A stretch of 62,102 bases of DNA from Listeria valentina (GTDB taxonomy: Bacteria > Bacillota > Bacilli > Lactobacillales > Listeriaceae), in contig NZ_JAATJW010000010.1 of NCBI RefSeq assembly GCF_011800755.1, forward strand, positions 1-62,102, given 5' to 3'. The notes below the pieces were generated by a model. It was not told where the DNA came from, made no database searches, and saw only the letters and a program-made list of their open reading frames with translations. Numbering within the stretch: position 1 is the stretch's first letter; each line of letters opens with the position of its first letter. The position numbers and the translations under genes were made by a program. This document shows, piece after piece, positions 47,345 to 56,947 of the stretch.

Positions 47345-50300
47345 TTGAGTCAAAGCGTCAATATTCAAGATGAGATGATTCCCTATCAAATTAAACAAGC
47401 AGCGAAACAAATGCTCCGCGAAACGGTGATCGTAAAAGAAGACGACGATTATTATTTTGAAGATGGCGAGCACGTCCAAAAATTTGGTGAACACGTATTT
47501 GACTGCACTTGCTCCGCCCACCAGTACGGAGAACGTGTGTGCAAACATATTTATGCTGCTTTTTTGAAGGAAGAAGCATTTAAACACGAACTGAAAAAGC
47601 AAAGCTTAAAAGCTCGAATCTTGGAGCAAGAATCAGAAACCTTGCTTTCGCTCTTTAAAACGAATTCGGAGCAAAGCTTTAACGGGGAGATTCCGGTAAG
47701 TCGTGAACTTCTTCGCATTCAATTTATTGTCAAGATTTTTCCAGAGAACCAAATGAACCGGTTGTCGCTAGAAATAAAAGTTGGTCCAGAACGGGTCTAT
47801 GTAGTGAAGCAAATCGGAAGCTTCCTTGATGCAATTAAAGAAGGACGTATTTTAGAATTTACGAGTCACTTCACCTATGATCCAAGTGACTATGAATTTG
47901 ATGCAGATGATTGGGCCGTTTTGAAACAACTTACACATATTTATGAAGCTTCGAAACTCTATGATTCTGAACTGGATTCTTTTGCTCGAAATTATAGGGA
48001 AGACAAGCGACTGTTAATTCCGCCAAACGAAGCAAGAGCATTTCTTGAACAAATCAGCCACCGAGCGAGTGTTTTTCAAATTGTGACAGAACGAAATGAA
48101 GTCGCAATCCAGTACCCTGAATTTAAAGTGACTGAAGAAAACTTAGATTTTAGTTATCAGTTTATAGAAGTGGAAACGGGAGAGTATCAAATTGAATTTG
48201 AATCCTTACAACAAGCCGTTTTCCTCGACTTATATCGCGCGATTTTTCTTGATGGGACGCTTCATTTTGTCAGCGAAAAAAATTGGGAAGCGCTAGCACC
48301 GCTAAAAGAGTTTCAACAAATTGCTAAAAGTGATATTATCCAGTTTCCTGAGAAAAAACTGGGGGAAATGGTTTCTTATGTGCTGCCTATTTTGCAGCAA
48401 AGTGGCCATGTCGAAATGGATGAAAAAATTGAAACGAGAATTAAGCGAGAAGAGTTAGTTGCGGAACTTTATATCACACCTTTTGAAGCGGATAAGCACC
48501 AGCTCCAGTTGATTTATCGCTACGGTGACCAAAGTTTCGATCCTTTTCAAACCGAGGAACTAGAAGCGAAAGGCAGCCAGGTGATTTTGCGAGATATTGA
48601 AAAAGAAAACTACATCATGCATTTAATCGAGAACTCACCGATTTTGTTTTCTGCTGACCGAATGGTGCTTCAAGCGGATGATGAAAAGCTCTATCAATTT
48701 TATTACCGAGTGATCCCTAAACTTAAAAAATTTGTCACTATTCATATGGCTGAGGAATTAGAGGAAATGATTCAAAAGCAAGTCGAAGCGGTCACTTCCT
48801 TTGATTTAACGAAAGATAGTGGTTTACTTTCCATTTCCTTTGATTTTGAGGGGATTCCAGAAGATGAGATCCAAGATGTCCTTGCCTCATTAAAAGAAAA
48901 AAAGGATTTTCACCGCTTAAAAAATGGTCGTTTTCTTTCGCTCGAAGACAAAGTTTACCGTGAAATGGCTCGAATGATTGAATTTCTTGATTTACGGAAA
49001 AACGCCTTAAAGCCGACGATTCAGGTTCCTGTTTACCGGGGAATTCAACTGTACGAAACGTTTTCAAAGGATCAAAAACTGCACAGTCAGTTTAGCAAAA
49101 GTTATCATGAGTTGTTAGAAATGATTCAGCATGAAAAAGATACTCAATTCGATTTGCCAGTGGGATTAAATGCTTCTTTACGCGACTATCAAGTGACGGG
49201 ATTTAATTGGATGAAATCTCTTTCGAAATATCGCCTTGGTGGGATTTTAGCTGATGATATGGGACTTGGGAAAACCATCCAAACGATTAGTTATTTGCTT
49301 TCTGAACTGGAAGAAAATAAACAACTTGATCCAATCCTGATTGTCACACCAGCTTCGCTTCTTTATAATTGGTTGAATGAATTCAATAATTTTGCTCCAA
49401 AGATCGAAGTATCGATCATCCAAGGCAATAAAGAAAAGCGTGAAAAACAAATTAAACTTATTGAAGCGAATCAAGTTTATTTGATTTCCTATCCAACTTT
49501 GCGGCAAGATCAAGATTTATTCCAAGAAAAACAATTTCACACGGTTATCTTAGATGAGTCACAAAACATTAAAAACTATAATACCAAGGCTTCACAAGCC
49601 GTTCGGTCTGTTCGCGCTCGAACGCACTTTGCGCTCAGTGGAACGCCGCTTGAAAATTCGACTGATGAGCTTTGGGCTGTTTTTCAGACAATTATGCCGG
49701 GGTTTTTCCCACCGCTTCGTAAATTTAAGGAACTCAAACATGAACGAGTAGCTGAACTTATTCGTCCGTTCCTGCTTCGTCGGTTGAAACGGGATGTTGT
49801 AAAAGAGCTTCCGGAAAAAATTGAAACGAATCTCTATTCAGAACTCACAACGGAACAGAAAAGCTTGTATCTCGCTTATTTAGAACGCATTCAGCATGAT
49901 TTAGCGCGCGCGTCACTGACAAGTGGAGCGGAACGAATCAAGTTACTAGCGGGACTCACGCGCTTGCGGCAAATTTGCTGTGATCCGCGTATGTTTGATG
50001 CAAGTTATATCGGGGAATCTAGTAAGTTGAATCAACTGATGGATACAGTCCGAGCAGCCAAAGAAAATGGCCAACGAATTTTGATTTTTTCACAGTTTAC
50101 TTCCATGCTGAAATTGATTGGTAAAGAACTTCAAAAAGATGAGCTTGATTTCTTTTATTTAGATGGAAAAACTTCGAGTAAGTCACGGGTTCAGATGGCA
50201 GATGCCTTCAATCAAGGCGAAAAAGATTTATTTTTGATTTCGCTTAAAGCGGGCGGAACAGGATTAAACTTGACCGGTGCAGATACCGTCATTTTGTTTG

Positions 50301-50548
50301 ATCTTTGGTGGAACCCAGCAATTGAAGAACAAGCTGCTAGCCGTGCGCATCGTATCGGCCAAAAACGTGTAGTCCAAGTGATTCGGATGATTACAAAAGG
50401 AACGATTGAAGAAAAAATTTATGATTTGCAGAAAACGAAGCAAGCTTTAGTGGATCAGTTGATCAAGCCGGGTGAACAATTCTTGCATCAGCTTTCAACG
50501 GAAGAAATTAAAGCGATTCTTGATATGAATGAGGAGGGACTCGGATGA
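47345..50548 (+). CDS. SWIM-domain SNF2 helicase
   Basis: Protein of 1067 aa. The N-terminal SWIM zinc finger has Cys54, Cys56, Cys66 and His68 (CTCSAHQYGERVCKH). A long family-specific middle region (about 100-590) follows, then a SNF2/RapA ATPase: Walker A DDMGLGKT at about 637, Walker B DESQ, motif III SGTPLEN and motif VI RAHRIGQ. It is probably a dsDNA translocase, perhaps remodelling RNA polymerase or protein-DNA complexes. TTG 47345 follows GAGGGGGAAG. It lies 80 bp after sbcC and overlaps the next gene by 4 bp. Confidence 0.9.
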   Translation: MSQSVNIQDEMIPYQIKQAAKQMLRETVIVKEDDDYYFEDGEHVQKFGEHVFDCTCSAHQYGERVCKHIYAAFLKEEAFKHELKKQSLKARILEQESETLLSLFKTNSEQSFNGEIPVSRELLRIQFIVKIFPENQMNRLSLEIKVGPERVYVVKQIGSFLDAIKEGRILEFTSHFTYDPSDYEFDADDWAVLKQLTHIYEASKLYDSELDSFARNYREDKRLLIPPNEARAFLEQISHRASVFQIVTERNEVAIQYPEFKVTEENLDFSYQFIEVETGEYQIEFESLQQAVFLDLYRAIFLDGTLHFVSEKNWEALAPLKEFQQIAKSDIIQFPEKKLGEMVSYVLPILQQSGHVEMDEKIETRIKREELVAELYITPFEADKHQLQLIYRYGDQSFDPFQTEELEAKGSQVILRDIEKENYIMHLIENSPILFSADRMVLQADDEKLYQFYYRVIPKLKKFVTIHMAEELEEMIQKQVEAVTSFDLTKDSGLLSISFDFEGIPEDEIQDVLASLKEKKDFHRLKNGRFLSLEDKVYREMARMIEFLDLRKNALKPTIQVPVYRGIQLYETFSKDQKLHSQFSKSYHELLEMIQHEKDTQFDLPVGLNASLRDYQVTGFNWMKSLSKYRLGGILADDMGLGKTIQTISYLLSELEENKQLDPILIVTPASLLYNWLNEFNNFAPKIEVSIIQGNKEKREKQIKLIEANQVYLISYPTLRQDQDLFQEKQFHTVILDESQNIKNYNTKASQAVRSVRARTHFALSGTPLENSTDELWAVFQTIMPGFFPPLRKFKELKHERVAELIRPFLLRRLKRDVVKELPEKIETNLYSELTTEQKSLYLAYLERIQHDLARASLTSGAERIKLLAGLTRLRQICCDPRMFDASYIGESSKLNQLMDTVRAAKENGQRILIFSQFTSMLKLIGKELQKDELDFFYLDGKTSSKSRVQMADAFNQGEKDLFLISLKAGGTGLNLTGADTVILFDLWWNPAIEEQAASRAHRIGQKRVVQVIRMITKGTIEEKIYDLQKTKQALVDQLIKPGEQFLHQLSTEEIKAILDMNEEGLG

Positions 50549-50962
50549 AAAAATGGGAAGTTTTTGTGGCGGATACAGAAGAAGATGCCAAAGCTCGAAT
50601 TGAGCAATTGATGAAAGATGGCTATTCCAAAGAAGACTTTATCTGTTTTGGCCAAACAAAAGAAAGTGAGCCGTGAAGTAGCTGAAGAGACCGATACGGA
50701 AATTGAACGGCCTGTGAATGAAGAAGCTTTTGGTGCGATTTCAGGCATTTTACAATCATTAAGTGGAGGACTTGTGATCCCGCAAGTTTATCGTCCAGAA
50801 GGCGGTTCACTTTATGCTGCGGGTCCATTTGCAAAATGGTTCTCACGGACAGATGATAAATCCGTTACAAGACTATTAGAAGACTTTGATTTGACGGAGC
50901 AGCAAATAGAAGATTTTGTTCAGGGACTCGAAGTTGGTAAAATCTTGATTTTGGCTCGATAA
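50545..50962 (+). pseudogene. YflT-like general stress protein, frameshifted
   Basis: ATG 50545 overlaps the helicase stop (ATGA, with GAGGAGGGA upstream). It reads MKKWEVFVADTEEDAKARIE ... GYSKED and then runs to a stop at 50674 after 43 codons. The +1 frame continues SVLAKQKKVSREVAEETD ... KILILAR to 50962. Removing one T from TTT (50638-50640) restores one frame of about 138 aa with the YflT/general-stress-17M N-terminal domain. It is a real disruption or a sequencing error. The C-terminal part has no good start of its own. Confidence 0.75.
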
Positions 50963-50976
50963 AATAATATCAAGCG

Positions 50977-51007
50977 AAAAAACCGACAGGAAGCTGTCGG
51001 TTTTTTT
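50977..51007 (+). terminator. Terminator of the sbcD-sbcC-helicase unit
   Basis: AAAAAACCGACAG / CTGTCGGTTTTTTT with a 4-base loop. Confidence 0.85.
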
Positions 51008-51065
51008 GAAAGAAAAGCACTTGTTTTATAAGAAAAAGTTATTAAAAACAAAAAGTTTATCCTAG

Positions 51066-51094
51066 TTTACTTATCGCAGAAATTCCAGTACAAT
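51066..51094 (+). promoter_or_regulatory. Promoter of the aconitase gene
   Basis: TTTACT (51066-51071), 17-bp spacer and TACAAT (51089-51094). Confidence 0.6.
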
Positions 51095-51130
51095 GAAGTG
51101 GAGAGGGCTTCGATTAAGGAGGAGACGAAG

Positions 51131-53830
51131 ATGACGAACTGGAAAGAAAAAGCCAAAACATCCTTTGAGCTAAATGGAGAAACGATTTATTATTATGATT
51201 TGAAAGTACTTGAAGAAAATCCAAATGTGAAAATTAATCGATTGCCGTATTCAATTCGAGTGTTGCTTGAATCTGTATTGCGGCAAAATGATGGACGTGT
51301 TTTAACCGATCAACACGTGGAGCATCTTGCGAACTGGTCCAAAGATCCACAAAAAAATCAAGGAGATGTTCCTTTTAAACCAGCACGTGTCATTTTACAA
51401 GATTTTACAGGAGTTCCAGCTGTCGTGGACTTAGCGTCACTTCGAAAAGCGATGCATGACATGGGTGGAGATCCAGAAAAAATCAATCCAGAAATTCCAG
51501 TTGATCTGGTTGTCGATCACTCAGTCCAAGTGGATAGTTATGCAAACCCAGAAGCATTAAAAATCAACATGGAACTTGAATTTAAGCGCAATATGGAACG
51601 GTATCAATTTTTAAACTGGGCACAAAAAGCTTTTGATAATTACCGTGCTGTTCCTCCAGCAACAGGGATTGTTCACCAAGTCAATTTAGAGTATCTTGCA
51701 AATGTGGTGTTGAAAAAAGAAAGCGGCGGAGAAGTGACGGCTTATCCAGATAGTTTAGTTGGAACAGATAGTCACACTACGATGATCAATGGGATTGGTG
51801 TCCTTGGATGGGGTGTAGGGGGCATTGAAGCAGAAGCTGGCATGCTCGGACAGCCTTCTTATTTTGCTGTACCAGAAGTCATCGGCGTTAGACTAACGGG
51901 TGAACTACCAGATGGTGCGACAGCGACTGATTTCGCATTAAAAGTGACACAAGTCTTGCGGAAACAAAAAGTGGTAGGGAAATTTGTTGAATTCTTTGGT
52001 CCGGGAGTTGCCACACTTCCGCTAGCAGACCGCGCCACCGTTGCCAATATGGCTCCTGAGTACGGAGCAACTTGCGGCTTTTTCCCTGTCGATGAGGAGT
52101 CGCTTGACTATTTGCGCCTTACAGGTAGAAGTGAGGAACAAATTAAACTCGTGGAAGAGTATCTTAAAACCAATCATTTATTCTTCACTGATGAAGAACC
52201 AGAATACACGGAAATTGTTGAAGTTAACTTAGCTGAAATTGAAGCGAATTTATCTGGTCCGAAGCGTCCTCAAGATTTAATTCCACTTTCAGAAATGAAG
52301 CAAACTTTTGAAGACTCGATTACAAAGCCTGCTGGAAATAGCGGATTTGGTCTTGAAGCGAGTGAATTTGATAAACAAGCAAAAGTAGTTTACGGTAATG
52401 GCGATGAGTCGATCATGCGAACTGGAGCCGTTGCAATTGCAGCAATCACGAGTTGTACGAATACTTCAAATCCGTATGTGATGCTCTCAGCAGGGCTTGT
52501 TGCCAAGCGTGCAGTGGAGCTAGGGCTTGAAGTGCCGAAATACGTCAAGACTTCTCTTGCGCCAGGTTCAAAAGTTGTCACTGGATACTTGGAAAAAGCA
52601 GCTCTTTTACCTTATTTGGAAAAGCTTGGCTTTGACTTAGTCGGATATGGCTGCACAACTTGTATTGGGAATTCTGGTCCTTTAAAAGAAGAAATCGAAC
52701 AAGCCATTTTAGATAACGATTTGCTCGTTTCAGCAGTTTTAAGCGGGAATCGAAACTTTGAAGGACGAATTCATGCCTTAGTAAAAGCAAATTTCCTTGC
52801 ATCACCACCGCTCGTTGTAGCATATGCACTGGCTGGAACAACGGATATTGATCTTAAAAATGAACCTATTGGACGCGGGTCAGATGGGAAAGACTATTAT
52901 TTGAAAGACATCTGGCCATCTTCAGAGGAAGTAAAGGCTCTTGTGCAAGAAACTGTCACACCAGAACTTTTCCGAGAACAATATGCTCGTGTATTTGATG
53001 ATAATTCGACTTGGAACGCAATTGAAACAACAGATGAACCACTTTATAGTTGGGATGAATCTTCTACGTATATTGCGAATCCACCTTTTTTCGAACACCT
53101 GTCGAAAGAGCCTGGACTTGTCGAACCTTTGTCTGGCCTTCGCGTGATCGGAAAATTCGGGGACTCGGTTACAACTGACCATATTTCACCAGCAGGAGCA
53201 ATCGGGAAGGATACACCAGCAGGAAAATTTTTGCGTGAGCACGACGTCGCAATTCGCGATTTCAATTCATATGGCTCAAGACGCGGTCATCACGACGTTA
53301 TGATGCGCGGAACTTTTGCCAATATTAGGATCAAAAATCAAATTGCTGAGGGGACTGAAGGCGGCTATACGACTTATTTCCCAACAGGAGAAGTAATGTC
53401 CATTTACGATGCGGCTGAAAAATACGCCAAGACAGGTACAGGACTCGTCATTTTAGCGGGTGATGATTATGGCATGGGCTCATCGCGTGACTGGGCGGCG
53501 AAGGGAACAAATTTACTTGGAATTAAGACTGTTATTGCGAAAAGCTATGAACGGATTCACCGGTCGAATCTTGTGATGATGGGAGTTTTACCACTCCAAT
53601 TTATGTCTGGTGAGAGTGCGGATACACTTGGTCTGACGGGGCGCGAAACGATTTCTGTTGAAGTAGGGGAATCAGTTGAACCCAAAAGTATAGTTAAGGT
53701 AACAGCCGTCTCAGAAGATGGTTCTTTTCAAACTTTTGATGCGATCGTTCGGTTTGATTCAGAAGTCGAAATTGATTACTACCGGAATGGCGGCATCCTA
53801 CCAATGGTCTTGCGAGAAAAATTAAGCTAA
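51131..53830 (+). CDS. acnA: Aconitate hydratase A
   Basis: Citrate-isocitrate isomerase of the TCA branch (citB in Bacillus), 899 aa. The 4Fe-4S ligands are the Cys in TSCTNTSNP and the CxxC pair in [10 protein letters not shown]. The C-terminal swivel domain has [18 protein letters not shown] 51131 follows GGAGGAGA; the in-frame ATG at 51098 overlaps the promoter downstream element and is not used. The family can also bind RNA when the cluster is lost. Confidence 0.96.
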   Translation: MTNWKEKAKTSFELNGETIYYYDLKVLEENPNVKINRLPYSIRVLLESVLRQNDGRVLTDQHVEHLANWSKDPQKNQGDVPFKPARVILQDFTGVPAVVDLASLRKAMHDMGGDPEKINPEIPVDLVVDHSVQVDSYANPEALKINMELEFKRNMERYQFLNWAQKAFDNYRAVPPATGIVHQVNLEYLANVVLKKESGGEVTAYPDSLVGTDSHTTMINGIGVLGWGVGGIEAEAGMLGQPSYFAVPEVIGVRLTGELPDGATATDFALKVTQVLRKQKVVGKFVEFFGPGVATLPLADRATVANMAPEYGATCGFFPVDEESLDYLRLTGRSEEQIKLVEEYLKTNHLFFTDEEPEYTEIVEVNLAEIEANLSGPKRPQDLIPLSEMKQTFEDSITKPAGNSGFGLEASEFDKQAKVVYGNGDESIMRTGAVAIAAITSCTNTSNPYVMLSAGLVAKRAVELGLEVPKYVKTSLAPGSKVVTGYLEKAALLPYLEKLGFDLVGYGCTTCIGNSGPLKEEIEQAILDNDLLVSAVLSGNRNFEGRIHALVKANFLASPPLVVAYALAGTTDIDLKNEPIGRGSDGKDYYLKDIWPSSEEVKALVQETVTPELFREQYARVFDDNSTWNAIETTDEPLYSWDESSTYIANPPFFEHLSKEPGLVEPLSGLRVIGKFGDSVTTDHISPAGAIGKDTPAGKFLREHDVAIRDFNSYGSRRGHHDVMMRGTFANIRIKNQIAEGTEGGYTTYFPTGEVMSIYDAAEKYAKTGTGLVILAGDDYGMGSSRDWAAKGTNLLGIKTVIAKSYERIHRSNLVMMGVLPLQFMSGESADTLGLTGRETISVEVGESVEPKSIVKVTAVSEDGSFQTFDAIVRFDSEVEIDYYRNGGILPMVLREKLS

Positions 53831-53837
53831 CTTAACA

Positions 53838-53867
53838 AGGGATCGTTTGCTTTGGCAAATGATCCCT
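53838..53867 (+). terminator. Hairpin after the aconitase gene
   Basis: AGGGATCGTTTGC / GCAAATGATCCCT with one mismatch (G-U in RNA). It is not followed by a clear T run, so termination may be weak. Confidence 0.5.
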
Positions 53868-53874
53868 ATTTGAC

Positions 53875-53903
53875 TTGTAAAAAGAGAACGAATGTTCTAT
53901 ACT
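53875..53903 (+). promoter_or_regulatory. Promoter of the small membrane protein-tag operon
   Basis: TTGTAA (53875-53880), 17-bp spacer and TATACT (53898-53903). A LexA-like box fills most of the spacer. Confidence 0.65.
53885..53898 (+). promoter_or_regulatory. LexA (SOS) operator
   Basis: AGAACGAATGTTCT, a perfect GAAC-N4-GTTC dyad. It fits the Bacillus consensus CGAACRNRYGTTYC except at the two outermost bases. It lies between -35 and -10, where LexA binding would block RNA polymerase. The downstream tag gene is a repair function, which supports the call. Confidence 0.75.
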
Positions 53904-53933
53904 GATAGTAGGTTAAAGAAAGTGAGAATTAAA

Positions 53934-54167
53934 ATGAAAAAAGAGATTTGGCAGATTATTGCCGTCATTGTTTTAGGTGTGTTTCTTGCGAGTGTGTGTC
54001 TTTTCTTTGGAATAAACTTGCAATTGAACCGCTTTTTGCTCTTGCTTTTTATTGCGGTAAGTTTGACAGTTGGCATTACCGAGAGACGCAGCGAACGCTT
54101 GCTTTTTTCTTTATGCGGTTTTTTTGTGGCTGCTTTTATGAGTACATATTATATTTTAATTCACTAA
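53934..54167 (+). CDS. Small membrane protein upstream of tag
   Basis: Protein of 77 aa with about three hydrophobic segments (about 5-25, 29-44, 51-75) and a charged ERRSER turn. ATG 53934 (MKKEIWQIIAV) is preceded by a weak AAGTGAG. It is probably cotranscribed with tag (18 bp gap) under the LexA-like box. I do not recognise the family. A role in SOS physiology is inferred from position. Confidence 0.65.
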   Translation: MKKEIWQIIAVIVLGVFLASVCLFFGINLQLNRFLLLLFIAVSLTVGITERRSERLLFSLCGFFVAAFMSTYYILIH

Positions 54168-54185
54168 AGAAAGGACGTGGAATAA

Positions 54186-54758
54186 GTGGGAGAAGAAGCG
54201 GGGTGTAACTGGGCTAGAAGTAGTGAACGCGAGCAGGTTTATCATGATGAGGAGTGGTGTGTTCCGAGCTATGACGACCGCTATTTATTTGAAATGTTAA
54301 ATTTAGAAGGGGCGCAAGCTGGGCTTTCCTGGCGAACGATTTTAGATAAACGGGATGCATACAAACAAGCATTTGCCAATTTTGATATTAAAGCATGCGC
54401 ACATTTTTCAGAAGACGATTTAGAACAGTTGAGACAAAATGAAGGAATCATTCGAAATCGCTTAAAAATCCGTGCAGTTAAAACAAATGCTGAAGCTGCA
54501 CTTAAAGTTCAAGCGGAGTTTGGCTCATTTTCTTCCTATGTTTGGCATTTCACTGACCATAAACGGATTATTCATCACTTTGAAAACGAATCAGACATGC
54601 CGGCTCAAGATGAGTTGTCAGAACGAGTGAGTCGTGATATGAAAAAACGGGGTTTTAAATTTGTTGGACCGGTCATTATTTATTCTTATTTACAAGCTGT
54701 TGGAGTGCTTGACGATCATGTTGTTTCATGTCCATTCCACAGTTTGAACCGAGCTTAA
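54186..54758 (+). CDS. tag: DNA-3-methyladenine glycosylase I (Tag)
   Basis: Removes 3-methyladenine from alkylated DNA. The protein has 190 aa with CNWARSSEREQVYHDEEWC (first zinc ligands, catalytic Glu region), GAQAGLSWRTIL, and the C-terminal GFKFVGPVIIYSYLQAVGVLDDHVVSC with the remaining His and Cys ligands. GTG 54186 follows AAAGGACG. It is the second gene of the LexA-box operon. Confidence 0.93.
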   Translation: MGEEAGCNWARSSEREQVYHDEEWCVPSYDDRYLFEMLNLEGAQAGLSWRTILDKRDAYKQAFANFDIKACAHFSEDDLEQLRQNEGIIRNRLKIRAVKTNAEAALKVQAEFGSFSSYVWHFTDHKRIIHHFENESDMPAQDELSERVSRDMKKRGFKFVGPVIIYSYLQAVGVLDDHVVSCPFHSLNRA

Positions 54759-54759
54759 A

Positions 54760-54794
54760 AAAAGAGAGAAAATCTTTTCGATTTTCTCTCTTTT
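54760..54794. terminator. Bidirectional terminator between tag and the ABC-2 permease gene
   Basis: Perfect 15-bp arms AAAAGAGAGAAAATC / GATTTTCTCTCTTTT with a 5-base loop between convergent genes. Confidence 0.85.
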
Positions 54795-54808
54795 GGTTTC
54801 TTTTTTAG

Positions 54809-55876
54809 TTAGCTTAAAGCTACATCGCGTTTTTTAAAGATATAGAAAGTGAAACCAAGAATGACTATAATGTAAGCAAATAATGTGAGAATCACTTGCC
54901 ACATCGCAAGTCCTCCTGCTATTTCATTTCCAAGTGCCAGTGAATTTAGCTGGAAGAGATTAAAAATTAACCACTTCAACCAATCATATTTCGCAATTGC
55001 CAGTGGCAGAAAAGCAGAAATGATGTTTCCTGAAAATAAAGCTCCAATCCCAACGCCGACAGCAAGAGCTTGCGAACGGACAACGGATGAGAACAAGAAA
55101 GCGATACTCAGGAAAGTAAGCATTAACACAAAGTTCGTTCCAGTTAGTTTAAGTGCCATTTCGAAAGCATTTAAGCCCCCGGTTTCTGGAGAAATCGGCA
55201 AGCTATAAGATCCACCGCCTAGCATAAACGAGAAGAGAAGGGAAGAAGCAAACAGCACGATGCTCGAAATGATTGCATAAAGAATACAAACAATCAGTTT
55301 GGAAGCAAGAACCTGCGAGCGAGAATACGGTCGCGTTAGAAGCAACTTAATGGTCCCGCCAGAAAACTCAGAAGCTACGATGGTGCTTGCTACAATGACC
55401 ACTAAAATAGTTGCGATACTTGCTTCCTGGGCTAAATTCCCGAAAAATTCCGCCCCTGAAGGGCTACTAGCGGATTCCTTAGGTGTTTTTCCTTTATCTG
55501 CATAAACTTGATAATAGTCAATTTGACGCTGAATTTCTTTTTTAGTTTGTGTATCAGTAACGGCTTTCTTTTGCATTTTTAAAGCAGCTACTGATTCTTT
55601 TGGTGAAAGAACCGTTCTTTGAACTTGTTTTGCTTTTTCGCTACCTTGATCAACCATCTCATTGTACTGATCTTCCGAAATAGGCTGTCCAGAAGCATTC
55701 GTATATTGCGTCACACCGAGTGGCGATTCTGTAGGACGTTCCGTAGTGCTCATTGATTTATTGACAAAGAATAAAAGAAGTGCCATGAAAAAAACCATAA
55801 GAATAAGCACAAGTTGCATAATCCAACTGGATTTACGAAGAAATAATTTTTGCCATTCATTTTTTATTAAGTTCAT
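54809..55876 (-). CDS. ABC-2 type exporter permease
   Basis: Protein of 355 aa: TM1 at about 17-38, a charged extracytoplasmic region (about 40-145), then five TM helices (about 155-350) typical of ABC-2 permeases (VASEFSGGTIKLLLTRPYSR). It partners the ATPase immediately upstream, whose stop overlaps its start (ATGA, GGAGGAG upstream). The substrate is unknown; bacitracin or peptide export is common in the family. Confidence 0.85.
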   Translation of the reverse strand: MNLIKNEWQKLFLRKSSWIMQLVLILMVFFMALLLFFVNKSMSTTERPTESPLGVTQYTNASGQPISEDQYNEMVDQGSEKAKQVQRTVLSPKESVAALKMQKKAVTDTQTKKEIQRQIDYYQVYADKGKTPKESASSPSGAEFFGNLAQEASIATILVVIVASTIVASEFSGGTIKLLLTRPYSRSQVLASKLIVCILYAIISSIVLFASSLLFSFMLGGGSYSLPISPETGGLNAFEMALKLTGTNFVLMLTFLSIAFLFSSVVRSQALAVGVGIGALFSGNIISAFLPLAIAKYDWLKWLIFNLFQLNSLALGNEIAGGLAMWQVILTLFAYIIVILGFTFYIFKKRDVALS

Positions 55877-56790
55877 TTAGTTTCTCCTCCGTTCGTTAAT
55901 GCTAAGAAGCGATCTTCGAGCGAAACATGAACTTTTGCAAGTTCCAAAATATCAATATTAGCTTTTACGAGTGCTCTCGCAATTTCAGGGATGAGCTCGC
56001 TATTAAGTTCAAGCGTCAATTGTGTTTCCGTTTGCGCTTTTATTTCAAGTTCAAGCGATTCTAATACTAGTTTCGCAGCTTCAGGATCAGAAACTTCTAA
56101 TTGAATCGTTACTTTAGCTTCTTTTTCAAGGTCACGGATACTTTCGATATGTGTCAATTTACCATGGTTGATGATAGCGAAGCGATCTGTAATTTGTTGG
56201 ATTTCACTAAGCAAATGACTTGAAATCAAAACAGAAGTTCCATTTTGTGCAAGCGAACGGATTAGTTCGCGAAATTCGCGCATTCCTTGGGGATCAAGTC
56301 CGTTTGTTGGTTCATCTAAAATAAGTAAATCAGGTTCGTGAATAAGCGCTTGGGCAAGTCCAAGGCGTTGCCGCATCCCAAGGGAATATGTTTTTACTTT
56401 GTTGTGAATCGCATGACCAAGTTTTACTTGTTCTGCAATCTCCATCAAACGTTCTTGTGGGATCTCTTTGCGACTCATTCTGGCAAATTGCTTTAAGTTA
56501 TTAAATCCTGACATATACATATAAAATTCTGGATTTTCAATGATAGCGCCGACATTTTTAATCGCATCTTTAAAATTTTCATCGACATTGACACCACTGA
56601 TATGTACTTCACCACTTGTTTTTTTGATTAGTCGTACGATGGAACGAATAATCGTTGTTTTACCGGCACCATTTGGACCAAGTAAACCAAACACCTCTCC
56701 TTTTTGAACGTCAAAACTAATGTTATGTACAATTTCTTTTTGCCCAATTTTTTTTGAGACATTATCTAGCTGTAACACTGTTTCCGTCAT
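55873..56790 (-). CDS. ABC transporter ATPase (BcrA/CcmA-type)
   Basis: ATPase of 305 aa with Walker A GPNGAGKTT, signature YSLGMRQRL, Walker B LLILDEPTNGLD and H-loop ISSHLLSE, plus a C-terminal regulatory tail as in BcrA-like exporters. AAGGAGTG lies upstream of the ATG. It is transcribed with the permease from a minus-strand promoter at 56829-56858. Confidence 0.9.
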   Translation of the reverse strand: MTETVLQLDNVSKKIGQKEIVHNISFDVQKGEVFGLLGPNGAGKTTIIRSIVRLIKKTSGEVHISGVNVDENFKDAIKNVGAIIENPEFYMYMSGFNNLKQFARMSRKEIPQERLMEIAEQVKLGHAIHNKVKTYSLGMRQRLGLAQALIHEPDLLILDEPTNGLDPQGMREFRELIRSLAQNGTSVLISSHLLSEIQQITDRFAIINHGKLTHIESIRDLEKEAKVTIQLEVSDPEAAKLVLESLELEIKAQTETQLTLELNSELIPEIARALVKANIDILELAKVHVSLEDRFLALTNGGETK

Positions 56791-56828
56791 TTTCTCACTC
56801 CTTTAGACAATTATGAATTAACTTCTAT

Positions 56829-56858
56829 ATTATATCTAAAACGAGAGAACCAAAACAA
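56829..56858 (-). promoter_or_regulatory. Promoter of the ABC-2 exporter operon
   Basis: Minus-strand TTGTTT (56853-56858), 18-bp spacer and TATAAT (56829-56834). Confidence 0.55.
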
Positions 56859-56895
56859 TAAGCCTAAGGTTGAATTTATCTAGGACTTGAGCATG

Positions 56896-56925
56896 AGAAA
56901 ACCCCTCTTTCAAATGAAAGAGGGG
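56896..56925 (-). terminator. Terminator of adhE
   Basis: CCCCTCTTTC (56902-56911) / GAAAGAGGGG (56916-56925), with TTTTCTC following on the minus strand. Confidence 0.85.
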
Positions 56926-56947
56926 AGGAATTCTCTTATTTTGAAAT

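Noticed and set aside
46823-47602. 259-codon minus-strand ORF across the end of sbcC and the start of the helicase gene
   Set aside because: It is an antisense shadow of two well-supported genes. No SD or family motif is present.
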